Assembly: GCF_005239225.2 (NCBI RefSeq)
Contig: NC_133294.1
Location: forward strand, 23,366,527-23,430,526
Reading direction: 5' to 3'
DNA from: Populus alba
Lineage: Eukaryota > Streptophyta > Magnoliopsida > Malpighiales > Salicaceae
DNA length: 64,000 bases
Part shown: positions 45,213-56,116 of the stretch, piece after piece
How positions within the stretch are numbered: position 1 is the first letter of the stretch
Layout: the number at the start of each line of letters is the position of its first letter
Program-made: the position numbers and the translations under genes
The notes under the pieces: generated by a model
What the model was told of the DNA's origin: nothing
Databases searched by the model: none
Seen by the model: the letters and a program-made list of their open reading frames with translations, nothing else

Positions 45213-47602
45213 TCATAAACGAAGGCTCAAATCCAATCTAAGCTTTTTACGGCTTTTCTTAGTTGACCAATTTATGCGACTCTGACACGACCAAAAGCTT
45301 GATGTCTTCTCCCAAGTGCAGGAGTGTCGAAGTAATAAATAACCCGGCAAGACCGGGGTCGAACCACAGAGAGGTTAATTGTATAAATTATAAATAACAA
45401 CACAACAACAACAACAATAACAATAATAACGATAATAATAACAATAGTAGTAATAGTAATAGTAATAATAATAATAATACTCAGTACGTGACGTTGTTAT
45501 ACCTGAGAATGATCTAAAAGATCGGGTCACAGGTTTCCAGCCTATATACTGAGTTTATGAATAGATAATAATAATAATAATAGTAATAATAATAACAATA
45601 ATAAATAAAAGAAGGAAGAAATTAATGAGAACTTTGAGTTGGAAGATTAATGTAAGGATTAAACAATGATAAAAACAAATGTCAAGGTTAGAGGATCCAC
45701 TAATGGTACTTCAAATAAGTATAATATAAACTCTTATTACTCAATTGGAAACCACACATAAAGGAGGTTCCAATCAGATTATAAATTGTTAACATGATTA
45801 CATTAGTTATCTTATTCGAATAAAGCTAATACTTGTAAATGTTGGCAGGCATTCATGATTATAACTTATGTTAACAACAAATCAAGTCCCTTTCATAGCT
45901 CAGGTGTCGGTTATACCATACAGTATGGGCTATGAAAGTACCAAGTATTTGTTGTACCAAGTGTTATACAACATAAATCTAGATTAACCATTTAACAAGC
46001 AAAGTATTAAAAGTGAACAAGATAACAAATATAAAACATGTTAGTATCCAACGTTAAGGTCCATGTTAAGTTTATATTATACTTATTCTTACACCATTAG
46101 TGTACCCTTTTCACCTTGACATAATTAACTTAGCTAAACATAATAAAAGAAAGAAACATTAATGAACAAGACAAGAACATAAATGAGAAAGAAGTTAACT
46201 AAGTAAAGGAAAGGAAATGAAGTGCATAAACTTGATATTAATGAAAGAAAAACATAAGCAAAATAAAGAGAGAAGCAAGAGCATGATCTTGATCTGAAAA
46301 CCAAGATGCCTGAATACATGGTAAGTGCCTCCTTTTATAGGCCAAAATTTGGAACTATTGATTTGTTGACTAATTGATGAGTGGGTGGCCATATCTTGAC
46401 TTGATAACAATCCTTATCTTCTTGTCTGAACAAGACGTCATTGCTAACATCATAATTTTCCTAGAATCCTCAGGAATGTTCTAGGAAATTGTCTCAGCTT
46501 TCCAACAAAAAAAAAGATGAGGTCATTTGGACTTCTAGAACTCAAGATATGGGCTGAACACTAAATAGTGTCTGGGCTGCAGGACAGCTTCGGACTTCTT
46601 CGTTGTTCCTATATTTTGGACTTGCAAATGGCCTTCTTAGATCTTGGTGTCAAAATGAAAGTTGTAGGCCTATGTTTTACCTTTGCATCCATATAAAATG
46701 GACCTAAATCCGATATCTAGAGCTCTAGATATGATCCAATTACCGAGCACTGTTCCGGTTTGGACTGCACTGACATCTCTTTTCTAAGTTTGGCCATCTC
46801 TTTGTCCTTTAACTTTCAATGCTTAAACTCATCAATCAATCCTTTTATTTATGTGATAGTCCTGCATTTAAAATGAGCATTTACCATAAATTAAGGTATC
46901 TTATAATATCAAACTTGTTATTATAAAACATACTTTAGTTAAAGAGTTATTGATACTTCAAGTGCAAAATGATGATATAAAACCTTGATAAACATGCACT
47001 TTTAAGTACTAATCAGACTCATAGAGGGATCAATTCTAGGGATGAAAGATTATAGTTGGTCAATCAATTGTTCAGCAGTAGTAGTAGAGATTATGATTTA
47101 TCATGCCAAAGATATTAAAAATTCTTGTTCAACATCATGATCAAGAAAAGACAACAACTTAGCATAAAAAACAATTAATATTTAACAGACCTATGAGTTT
47201 ATGGTGAATGTGTAGTTGAGCTTAAGAGAAAATATGAAAGATCTCTTCCAATGTGCCCAGACCACCTGGTAAGGCAATAAAGACATCAACATGGTTAAAC
47301 ATTGCATTCATTCGATCAAACATTGTGGAGACCTATAGTTCCTCTCCAATTATTTTTCCAATGATGTCCGTTTTTGCTAAAGCTTTGGGGATGACCCCCA
47401 AAACTTGACTACCTCCTAAAAATATAGCTATTGACACCCCCCATTAACCAAGGCTACCTTCCCCATATACTAAATGAATCTTTCTCTCAGCTAGTACTTG
47501 ACTAAGATGATTTGTTGATCCTAAAAATTTCTTTTCTTTACATGGACTGGATCCATCGAAAACACAAATATTTCTTATTTGATGTCTTGAGGAACATGCC
47601 AT
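45213..47602 (-). pseudogene. LOG: LOG pseudogene of A3, interrupted by a solo LTR
   Basis: The start codon is at 47602-47600, with the same upstream TATA and pyrimidine patch as in A2, and the stop is at 45215-45213. The match to the A2 LOG is collinear, including the LPGGLGTLEEIFHI segment that holds the catalytic Glu. Damage: a small deletion at the GGGSLGLMGG motif, several in-frame stops, frameshifts in the last third, and a 1.7-kb solo LTR between GAGTCG and its upstream part. It is not functional. It shows that LOG was already in this family before A2 and A3 diverged. Confidence 0.92.
45283..47015 (-). repeat. Solo LTR inserted in the LOG pseudogene, TSD GACTC
   Basis: Minus-strand LTR, start TGATTAG at 47015 and end TGTCA at 45283, flanked by GACTC (45278-45282 and 47016-47020). 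It resembles the A2 LTRs more than the A1 or A3 LTRs, for example in the CGGTAATTGGATC and GCCACATC segments. The TATA box is at about 46336 on the minus strand. Confidence 0.94.
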
Positions 47603-47825
47603 TTCTACAGGCTTCTATATTTGTTAAATGCATGGGTTGAGTAGAAATGAAGGAAAGGAGGAGAATATTTTATAGACGAGAAATTAAAAATGCAATCAAA
47701 CTACTTATATGTAGGTCAACTAGAGTCTCTCTCTCTCTCTGAAAAAGCATGTGTGTGTACAGGTAGTTGTGATTGTGGCTCACATTTTCTTTTGGTTTTA
47801 CGTCCAAGAATGACTTAAATGCCCT
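47603..47825 (-). promoter_or_regulatory. A3 spacer between NABP-like fragment and LOG
   Basis: Contains the minus-strand TATA-like TATAAAATA (complement of 47666-47674), a pyrimidine patch, and a CTCTCTCTCTCT run at 47727-47741 on the plus strand. The AATAAA cluster of A2 is not kept. Confidence 0.5.
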
Positions 47826-48019
47826 CTATGGGTTGGGGATAGACTTCCCATCCAGTTTTCTTAAAAACTGGCAAACAAGGTCGTTTTTTAGTCAGATTCC
47901 CAAGACTATGATGATCATGTTATTTATGAAAATGGGGCCATAAATCATGAATTGCAAGATGCTTATCTCCATTAAGGTACGTCCTAAGAGTCAATAGAAG
48001 ATTATCCAAGGACTCTTTA
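47826..48019 (-). pseudogene. C-terminal fragment of the NABP-like ORF in A3
   Basis: The stop lies at 47828-47826, in the same context as in A2 (CCCATAGAGGGC). The match covers roughly the last 60 codons (SLDNLLLTLE to the end). The basic and Cys-cluster part is gone: near 48019 the sequence jumps to integrase sequence (CENCQK region), a deletion of about 1.5 kb relative to A2 (27921 to about 29437). Confidence 0.85.
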
Positions 48020-48500
48020 TGTTTTGAAATAAATCCTACCTTTTGACAATTTTCAAAGGTTTTGTAGAATGCATATGTGTCCTTGAACATGGTGGGCTAA
48101 TAAAATCCACTTTGTAAGATTTTTGCAGCTATCTTTTTAGACGAGAAATGATCCCCACATGCCTAAGAGTGATAAAATTTAATGACACTACTTACCTCAT
48201 TGTCAGGAATACATCTTTGAAATATTTGATCAGGACAATATTTGAATAAGTAAGGGTCATCCCAATAAAAATTTTGCACGTCGCTCAAAAACTTTCTTTT
48301 GTCTTGGATATCCAAATGAGTTGACTAAAATCTTGAATCAAGAAAATTGATATTTTTAGCAAACCAAGGCATTGATCTAAGAGAAAGTAAAGATTCATCA
48401 GGAAAGTAATCATCAAATAGTGTGATGTCGGATGCCAAATCTATTGTCAATTTTAACAAATGATTCACGACAACATTTTCAATGCCTTTTTCATCGTCGA
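48020..48500 (-). pseudogene. A3 RNase H end and integrase zinc-binding fragment
   Basis: Minus-strand matches to A2 from the end of RNase H ([11 protein letters not shown] in A2) through the linker and the integrase HHCC region (FWRCIPDNE-like to CENCQK-like), with stops. RT and the rest of RNase H are missing: at about 48507 the sequence passes directly to the protease-upstream part of gag (EIFETFK). Confidence 0.85.
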
Positions 48501-49812
48501 TTTCTTCCTGTTTGAAAGTTTCAAAGATTTCAAAATTGTGATTGACTTCTCTTTATTTGGTCATGGCATGAGAAAATGAAAGTGCTTGTGGGGAATCAGT
48601 CTTTTATTTGCAATGTTCAGGTTCAACCCTTTCCTTACTCTTAGAGATTAACACATTATCTTTGTCACAAGGTTCAAGAGTGGGTTTTTCAATAACCTTA
48701 CCACTATGAAGAGTGATGATTGATTTAACTTGATCCATGTATTGGCTTTTGGAACTACTTGCATTTGCATTGTATTGTCCCTTTGAATTTTGCTATGGTT
48801 GAGATGTAAACTTACCTTTCTCTTGAAAACTAAGAGCAGATGTGAATTTTGCAAGAGCATCTTTAAAATCTGTCATGCTTTGAGCAAGTTGAGTGTTGAT
48901 TGTCTCTTGCTTTTCAATGAATGCATGTAATGTTTCCTCAAGATTTCTTCTAGGAGGTGGAGCATAAGGGCATGCATATCCATGAGAATTTTGAAAATTA
49001 TAATGTGCTTGAAATGGTGGCTGTGAAGTTTGTGCATTATTATTAGCACTCTTCCAATTGAAATTTAGGTGATTTCTCCAACTAGGGTTGTATGTTTGCG
49101 AGAATGGGTTATGATTGGGTTTTTGGAAATTTTTTAAAACATGAGCTTGTTCATGGAGGCATTCCTTGAAAGAAGGTAAATTTAGACAATCATTGGTTGA
49201 ATGTTCATTAGTTCACAGATTTGACACATAATTTCTTGAATAGATTCTATTTGACCACTTTTTTTCAATTCTAGTGCCTCGACTTTTCTAGCTAAAGATG
49301 CAAACTTGGCTTGGAGGTCATGATCTTCCCTTAGGTTGTACATTCCTCCACTAAATGTATGATGTTGAGTTTTACTTGGTGCCTCATAAGTGCCTGTAGT
49401 GTCATAATTTTGAGCTTTTTCAGCTAACAAATCTAGGTAATTCATTTCTTTATCAGGGTCTTTATTTTCAAAAGTTCCATTGCATATCAATTCTACCATT
49501 TGTCTATCTTTAGGTGTTAACCCTTCATAAAAATATAAAACCAATCTCCATATTTCAAAACCATGATGAGGGCAAGTATTAAGCAAGTCTCTATACCTAT
49601 CCTAATATTGGTAAAATGTTTCTCTTGATTTTTGAGTGAAAATGGTGATTTGTCTTTTGAAAGAGTTTGTTTTGTGAGATGGATAAAACTTCTTTAAAAA
49701 TTATTGTTGCATTTCATCCCAAGCACGAATGAATCTTGGTCTCAAATTTTGCAACCATGTTTTAGCTTTATCTTTTAATGAAAAAAAGAAAAAGCTTTAA
49801 TTTGATGGTGTT
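48501..49812 (-). pseudogene. A3 gag remnant, cut by the Tat/Ogre-type element
   Basis: Gag from KAKTWLQNL (about 49770) through CPHHGFEIW (49575) and the zinc knuckle region (about 49225) to the linker near 48510. Open pieces at 49586-49182 and 48860-48648 are separated by frameshifts. The site equivalent to the A2 gag stop reads AQNYDTTG here. The N-terminus lies beyond the nested element. Confidence 0.87.
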
Positions 49813-52800
49813 TGTCGCACCCTCGCAGCGGAGCGCGGCGTCGCGATGACTTTCGATTGATTTCAGGTTTTTTTTTTGTATAAAGGGAGTCGCCACCTAG
49901 TATTATGGTCACTAGGAACCCTAACTGGTCTTTCAGAGATTCTAAGGCAAGGGACTGGTTGCGTAAAGGGAAGGTATTAGCACCCCTAGTACGCCCTACC
50001 TAAGGTAAGCTGCTTGGTGTTTGGTTTGCTCTATAATTGCTATGGTGTTGGTGTTTTCTAATCCCATCAATTTTCCTAGGTTTGATTCAAATAAAATTTA
50101 TTTGGATAGAAATCCAAGGAGATTCCATGTGCTTTGAAAGCTTATTTTTTCCTTTAGTATTTCAAGAGTTTGCGACTCGTAGATCGCAAGGAAATGGGAC
50201 AAAAAAAATTAGAAATCTAGGGCGCTACAAAAAAACCTATATTTTTTTAATATTTTATACTCTCACGGCTCGTAAACCGTGGAGTAAGAAATTTTTTGAA
50301 ATGTTTTCCATTATAATCAAGGCTTCTTTCACGGATGTGTGCGGATTTATTATTGCCAATAATATTTTGGATATTCGTCCTTTAAGGATTTCTTTATCCA
50401 AATATTAGCGGTGAATAATAGATTAATTCCCCCCAAAATAGGATTTTTTATATTTTTGAAATATTGGCCAATACCCTTTGGAATTTTACAAACATGTTGT
50501 AAAATCCAGAAATGCAAGAAAATAATTTTTTTGTTGTGTTTACGAAATCCATGCGAAAACACCTTTGTCGAAACTTCAAATTTTTTTTTTTTATACATAT
50601 ATAAAAAAGGAATTCAAAACATGTTAGGGTATTGGCTGTATGCAACACATAAGAAAACTTTAAAATTTTTTTTTATCGAAACACATAACATCACAATTAA
50701 ACTTAAACACCAAAATGGAAAGTAGCAAGCTGTCATTTACATTACAAGAACTGCAAGAAGTTTGAAACAATTCGTGACAAAAATTGTTCAAAGCCAAATC
50801 TTAAAAAAATCTATACACTGGAAAGGACTAAATCCATATGGATGAGGGAACCAAAGTTTTGAAAGTAAAATTTTGAAATCCACATCCTGCTACATATGTC
50901 CATGAATCATGACCCATTTTTTTCACGTCATCCAGGAGAAACTGCCATACTTCATACAAAAAGGAAAAGCTTGGGACGGCATGCTGTTATAATACAATTA
51001 ATTTTGCTGCCCCCGTTAGGTCATTAAAGGGGCTTATATATAGTCTAAATATGTCTCCATTTAGGAAGGATTCAATGCATTAATCCTAGGACGTAAATCC
51101 CTACTGATTTGCAATAAAAAAAACGCAAAAGGAATTTGCAATATTCTGATTTTATGCTGGTGCTTTACGTCTGATTTCTTTCCAGTTTTAGAGGAGGGTG
51201 TGACTATTTTCTTTCCTTCCATAGGGCCAGCTGCTCCCTTTAGAATGAGGCAAGAAAAAATGTGGTTGCAGCTCCAAAATTCAAGCATGATGATAAAGGA
51301 AAAAACAGCTGGAATTTGCAGCGAAAAAGGAAAGAAATCAGATGGAGGGTGCAGCTGCAATGTCTCATTTTCCTTATTTCGGTATGGAAAAAATCCTGTC
51401 ATTTATGATGATCCAGCCCCCTCTCCAGCTTTCAATATCCTTCTTCAATTAAATCCCTCATTTTAACAATTTTCAATTCAGTCCTTGGTCCAAAAAAATC
51501 CTTCGAATCAGCCCCGTGAACTTGGGCTATATTCTTCCCGCGACAGAATTTTCTGCCTTCACGTTAGATATTCAAATGGGAATATCTTGAGCTTCTGATA
51601 TCGGAATCAAGTGATTCAAAAGCCAAAATTATTCTACGCATCTAGGACTACAACTTTGATGAAGGAGTCGAAGTGAGATAAAATCTTTTTACAGAACAGA
51701 ATCTAATAGTAATTTGGTTGGTCAACAGGGATCTCCAGGTCTAACTCAAAAACTGACGAATGCTGAGAATCCTGATATGACTAAGAGTATGAACTAAGAA
51801 CAAAAATCATAAAAACTAGGCCAAAAATAGAGTTCTTTTAGTGTAGACTCGGGTCAATATCCTTCTCGCGGTAGAATTCTCTGCCTTTACGTTAGATATT
51901 CAAACGGGAACATCTTGAGTCTCTTATATCAAAATGAAGTGATTCAAAAGCTTAAATTCATCTACACGTCTAGGACTACAACTTTGATGAAGGCATCGAA
52001 GTGAGATAAAATCTTTTTACAGAATAGGAACTGGCAGTAATCTAGTGGGTCAAAAGGGATCTCCAGGTCTTACTCAAAAACTGACAAATATCGAGAATCT
52101 TGATATGATTGAGAGTATGAAATAAGAACAAAAATCACAAAAACTAGGCCAAAAATAGAGTTTTTTTTTTTAGTGCAGACTCGAGTCAATATCCTTCTCG
52201 CGGCAGAATTCTCTGCCTTCACGTTAGATATTCAAACAGGAATATTTTGAGCTTTTGATATTCAAATCAAGTGATTTAAAAGTCCAAATTTATCTATGCG
52301 TCCAGGACTACATCTTTGATGAAAGAGTCGAAGTGAGATAAAATTGTTTTAGAGAACAGAATATGGCAGTAATCTAGTTGGTCAAAAAGGTTCTTGATTC
52401 GACAATGTTGAGCATCCAAATCTGACTAAGAATCTGCTCTAAGGACAATGATGCCTAGGACCTATTAAAGGTGTACGTCAATTTTTCAAAATGTAATGAG
52501 TGACAGAATATACCTAGGATGGTCAGATATCATACGAAACTGAGTCAGAATCAGAGGCTAAGTTGGAACAAAAAATTTCAACAGCAGTATAACCATTTTT
52601 TTAGTGCAAATTTTGAAGGATTTATTCAACCTTAAAGACCAGATAAATAAATAAATAAAAAGGAACAAATTTAGCATTATGACAACTCCTGATCAACCTA
52701 AGAAAAACCTGATGATTTTGGTAGTAAAGGGGAAGGCTAAAAAGAGCAGAAACAACTTAAACAAGGTTTTTGAAAAAAAACAAAAATATTTATTTTTGTG

Positions 52801-52904
52801 CTTTTGTCAATTTTCTGGCGAATATGAGCTAAACTCCTACATTCTCTTCAAAAGAGGTATACACCATCTCCAGCACGTGGGGGGTCCAAAAATGAGTAAC
52901 AACA
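49813..52904 (-). repeat. 3' LTR of Tat/Ogre-type element
   Basis: 3092 bp. On the minus strand it starts TGTTGTTACTCATTTTTGG (52904) and ends GGGTGCGACA (49813). The U5 block at 49870-50060 is shared with 37730-40200 and with the 9477 element. A TATA-like site (TATATATAAGCC) lies near 51030-51041 on the minus strand. U3 contains three ~330-bp tandem units. Frames inside show no domains. Confidence 0.87.
51530..52470 (-). repeat. Three ~330-bp tandem units in the LTR U3
   Basis: Read on the plus strand, units start near 51530, 51860 and 52190 with TTCTCGCGGCAGAATTCTCT-like sequence. They share ACGTTAGATATTCAAA, CTAGGACTACAACTTTGATG and GTGAGATAAAATCTTTTTA. The last unit is diverged and shortened. 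Confidence 0.87.
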
Positions 52905-52921
52905 GATGCCCCCTCTTTACA
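52905..52921 (-). other. Polypurine tract of Tat/Ogre-type element
   Basis: The complement reads TGTAAAGAGGGGGCATC, the same tract as at 15057-15073, directly before the LTR start. The upstream 40 bp (GCAAAACATTGAGGAGTTTT on the minus strand) are also shared. Confidence 0.87.
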
Positions 52922-53039
52922 ATGCTTACGAAGCAAAACTCCTCAATGTTTTGCATAGTAAGCTTGTAAAGAAAGAAAGAAAGAAAAAATCTTCTTTGCT
53001 GGCTGAGTGATCCACTCATCTAAGGACTTCATTTAAAAA

Positions 53040-53400
53040 AAAAAAAAATGATCTCGTTGTCATAGGTGACCTATCTTTTTTTTAAAGAAAATTTGGTTTA
53101 TTTTCAAGGGCAACCTGCCCACACATACTCAAACCTGGTCTATTTTCAAGGGTGACCTGCCCACATATGCGTGCTGGTCTATTTTCACGGGCGACCTGCC
53201 TTTTTTGATTGGGTTAACCTAAGATCTTATCTGGCGATCTCCTCTAACCTGAAGCAAAGTCAGTGTGTAACTTGGTCAACCTGAAATCCCATCTGGCGAT
53301 TCCCTTTAACCAAAGCTAAACTAAGTGTATGGTTGGGTTAACCTGAGATCCCATCTAGCGATCTCCTTTAACCACAACCAATACAAAAATGTGTGTGTGG
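53040..53400 (-). repeat. Degenerate repeats of the GATCTCATCTGGCGA type
   Basis: Contains CTGGTCTATTTTCAAGGG repeats (53095-53200) and about three units with GAGATCCCATCTGGCGATCT-like cores (53210-53400). These match, in reverse, block 3 of the non-autonomous element (14360-14900). Confidence 0.82.
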
Positions 53401-55320
53401 TCTCATTATGATGGGTGACCTACCCGAATGGAAAAAAGGGAAGAATGGTCTCATTCTTATGGGTGACCTACCCAGGGGAAAAATGGCCTCATTATAATGG
53501 GTGACCTACCCAGGTAAAGAAATATGGAGAATGGTCTCATTCTAATGGGTGACCTACCCAGAAAAAAAATGATGGTCTCATTGTGATGGGTGACCTACCC
53601 AAGTGGAAAAGGGGAAAAGTGGTCTCATTCTTATGGGTGACCTACCCAGGGGGAAGAATGGCCTCATTATAATGGGTGACCTACCCAGGTAAGAAAAGGA
53701 TGGAGAATGGTCTCATTCTAATGGGTGACCTACCCAGAAAAAAATGATGGTCTCATTGTGATGGGTGACCTACCCAAGTGCAAAGGGGGAAGAATGGTCT
53801 CATTCTTATGGGTGACCTACCCAGGGGGAAGAATGGCCTCATTATAATGGGTGACCTACCCAGGTAAAAAAAAGATGGAGAATGGTCTCATTCTAATGGG
53901 GACCTACCCAGAAAAAAATGATGGTCTCATTATGATGGGTGACCTACCCAAGTGAAAAGGGGGAAGAGTGGTCTCATTCTTATGGGTGACCTACCCGGGG
54001 GAAGAATGGCCTCATTATAATGGGTGACCTACTCAGGTAAGAAAAGGATGGAGAATGGTCTCATTCTAATGGGTGACCTACCCAGAAAAAAATGATGGTC
54101 TCATTGTGATGGGTGACCTACCCAAGTACAAAGGGGGAAGAGTGGTCTCATTCTTATGGGTGACCTACCCAGGGGGAAGAATGGCCTCATTATAATGGGT
54201 GACCTACTCAGGTAAGAAAAGGATGGAGAATAGTCTCATTCTAATAGGGACCTACCTAGAAAAAAATGATGGTCTCATTGTGATGGATGACCTACCCAAG
54301 TGGAAAGGGGGAAGAGTAGTCTCATTCTTATGGGTGACCTACCAGGGGGAAGAATGACCTCATTATAATGGGTGACCTACCCAGGTAAGAAAAGGATGGA
54401 GAATGGTCTCATTCTAATGGGTGACCTACCCAGAAAAAAATGATGGTCTCATTGTGATGGGTGACCTACCCAAGTGCAAAGGGGGAAGAGTGGTCTCATT
54501 CTTATGGGTGACCTACCCAGGGGAAAAAATTGCCTCATTATAATGGGTGACCTACTCAGGTAAAAAAAAGATGGAGAATGGTCTCATTCTAATAGGGACC
54601 TACCTAGAAAAAAATGATGGTCTCATTGTGATGGGTGACCTACCCAAGTGCAAAGGGGGAAGAGTGGTCTCATTCTTATGGGTGACCTACCCAGGGGGAA
54701 GAATGGCCTCATTATAATGGGTGACCTACCCAGGTAAAAAAAAGATGGAGAATGGTCTCATTCTAATGGGGACCTACCTAGAAAAAAATGATGGTCTCAT
54801 TGTGATGGGTGACCTACCCAAGTGGAAAGGGGGAAGAGTGGTCTCATTCTTATGGGTGACCTACCCGGGGGAAGAATGATCTCATTATAATGGGTGACCT
54901 ACTCAGGTAAGAAAAGGATGAAGAATGGTCTCATTCTAATGGGTGACCTACCCAGAAAAAAATGATGGTCTCATTGTGATGGGTGACCTACCCAAGTGCA
55001 AAGGGGGAAGAGTGGTCTCATTCTTATGGGTGACCTACCCAGGGGGAAGAATGGCCTCATTATAATGGGTGACCTACCCAGGTAAAAAAAAGATGGAGAA
55101 TGGTCTCATTCTAATAGGGACCTACCTAGAAAAAAATGATGGTCTCATTGTGATGGATGACCTACCCAAGTGGAAAGGGGGAAGAGTGGTCTCATTTTTA
55201 TGGGTGACCTACCCGGGGGAAGAATGGCCTCATTATAATGGGTGACCTACCCAGGTACAAAAAATAGAGAATGGTCTCATTCTAATGGGTGACCTACCCA
55301 GATGGAAAATGGTTTTATAA
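53400..55320 (-). repeat. Higher-order tandem array, ~175-bp unit of four ~40-50-bp subunits
   Basis: About eleven units. The CTCATTCTTATGGGTGACC subunit recurs near 53449, 53622, 53796, 53970, 54144, 54320, 54493, 54667, 54841, 55016 and 55190, a spacing of 173-176 bp. Each unit has four subunits with the core ATGGGTGACCTACCCA. They differ before the core (CATTCTT, CATTATA, CATTCTA, CATTGTG) and after it (GGGGGAAG, GGTAAGAAAAGG, GAAAAAAATGA, AGTGCAAAGGGGG). No long open frame exists. It lies between integrase and the PPT. Confidence 0.95.
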
Positions 55321-56116
55321 TGGAAGACCTATCCGTTTTGAAATTTGAAAAGGATTTTAAAAGGGGTCTCAATATCTGGAGACCATCCCTTTATATATAT
55401 ATATATAGAAAAACTCCACGCTTCATATTCTTTTCTGTAGCTACGTTGACTTGAGATTCTGTCTCTTTAGTGATTCCCAAAAACTTGGAACTAATTTGGC
55501 TTTTGTCCCACCTTTCCTACCAGGTTAGTGTTATGACAATATAGCATGCATGTTTGTGTTACCTATCTTTCCCCCTTTCGTTGTAAACTTCTTCGAGCTC
55601 TTGTTTCCATTTGTTTGTTCAACCTTTTATCTTGAACTGGAATATGATCCGCACACTATACTTCATATCCTCTTGGTGAAGAGATCTCTGGTTTCTTATG
55701 GGGCCCTTTCTTGCTCCATTGAGTATTGTCCTTTATTATTATTTTAAAAAGAAAACTCAAAAGTTTTGGTTTTGTTCATGAAAACTGGAACCTTCAATGC
55801 AATTAACAATTCTCATAAAAAAAATTCAGAAGTTTTTATGATGATACCCTTTTGGGCTTTGGTTCAATATGGACCTCTATGTGCATTTTCTTGCCCCCAG
55901 TGTGGTGTGGAATACTTGTTGGTTTTAAAATTGGTTTGGTTCCCTCCAATTGATGGAGTCGTTTCCTTAGTCATGTGTAAGAAAAAAAATTTGTTTAAGT
56001 AAAATATTTCAAATGCTATGAGATCATGCGTTTTATGAAGAAGAAGAAAAAAAGTTTTTTCCATAGAGAATTCATGGCTAACCTTTATTTTATTGATTGG
56101 GAAATTACAAAATATA
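55321..56116 (-). other. Spacer between integrase and the tandem array
   Basis: AT-rich, with a TA microsatellite near 55394-55406. Short frames (55550-56064) have no recognised domains. This is the 3' untranslated part of the element. Confidence 0.6.

Larger units (their letters stand above)
40201..49812 (-). mobile_element. Athila-type retrotransposon A3, older LOG-carrying copy, nested insertions
   Basis: Minus-strand relative of A2. From its 3' end: LTR (40201-43947, interrupted), PPT, non-coding tail with the hairpin pair, LOG pseudogene, NABP-like fragment, integrase fragment, gag. Two internal deletions removed RT with most of RNase H, and most of integrase with the first part of the NABP-like ORF. 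At 49812 it is interrupted inside gag by a Tat/Ogre-type element, and it must resume beyond the right edge of the window. Solo LTRs of its own family sit in its LTR and in its LOG gene. Confidence 0.9.

Noticed and set aside
49808..49860. GC-rich TGTCGCACCCTCGCAGCGG stretch as a host promoter or CpG island
   Set aside because: It is the reversed end of the Tat-type LTR, matching 37730 and the complement of 11180-11228.
53400..55320. CRISPR-like regular repeats
   Set aside because: The 'spacers' are themselves repeated every ~175 bp and the array lies in a plant retrotransposon; it is a higher-order tandem repeat.
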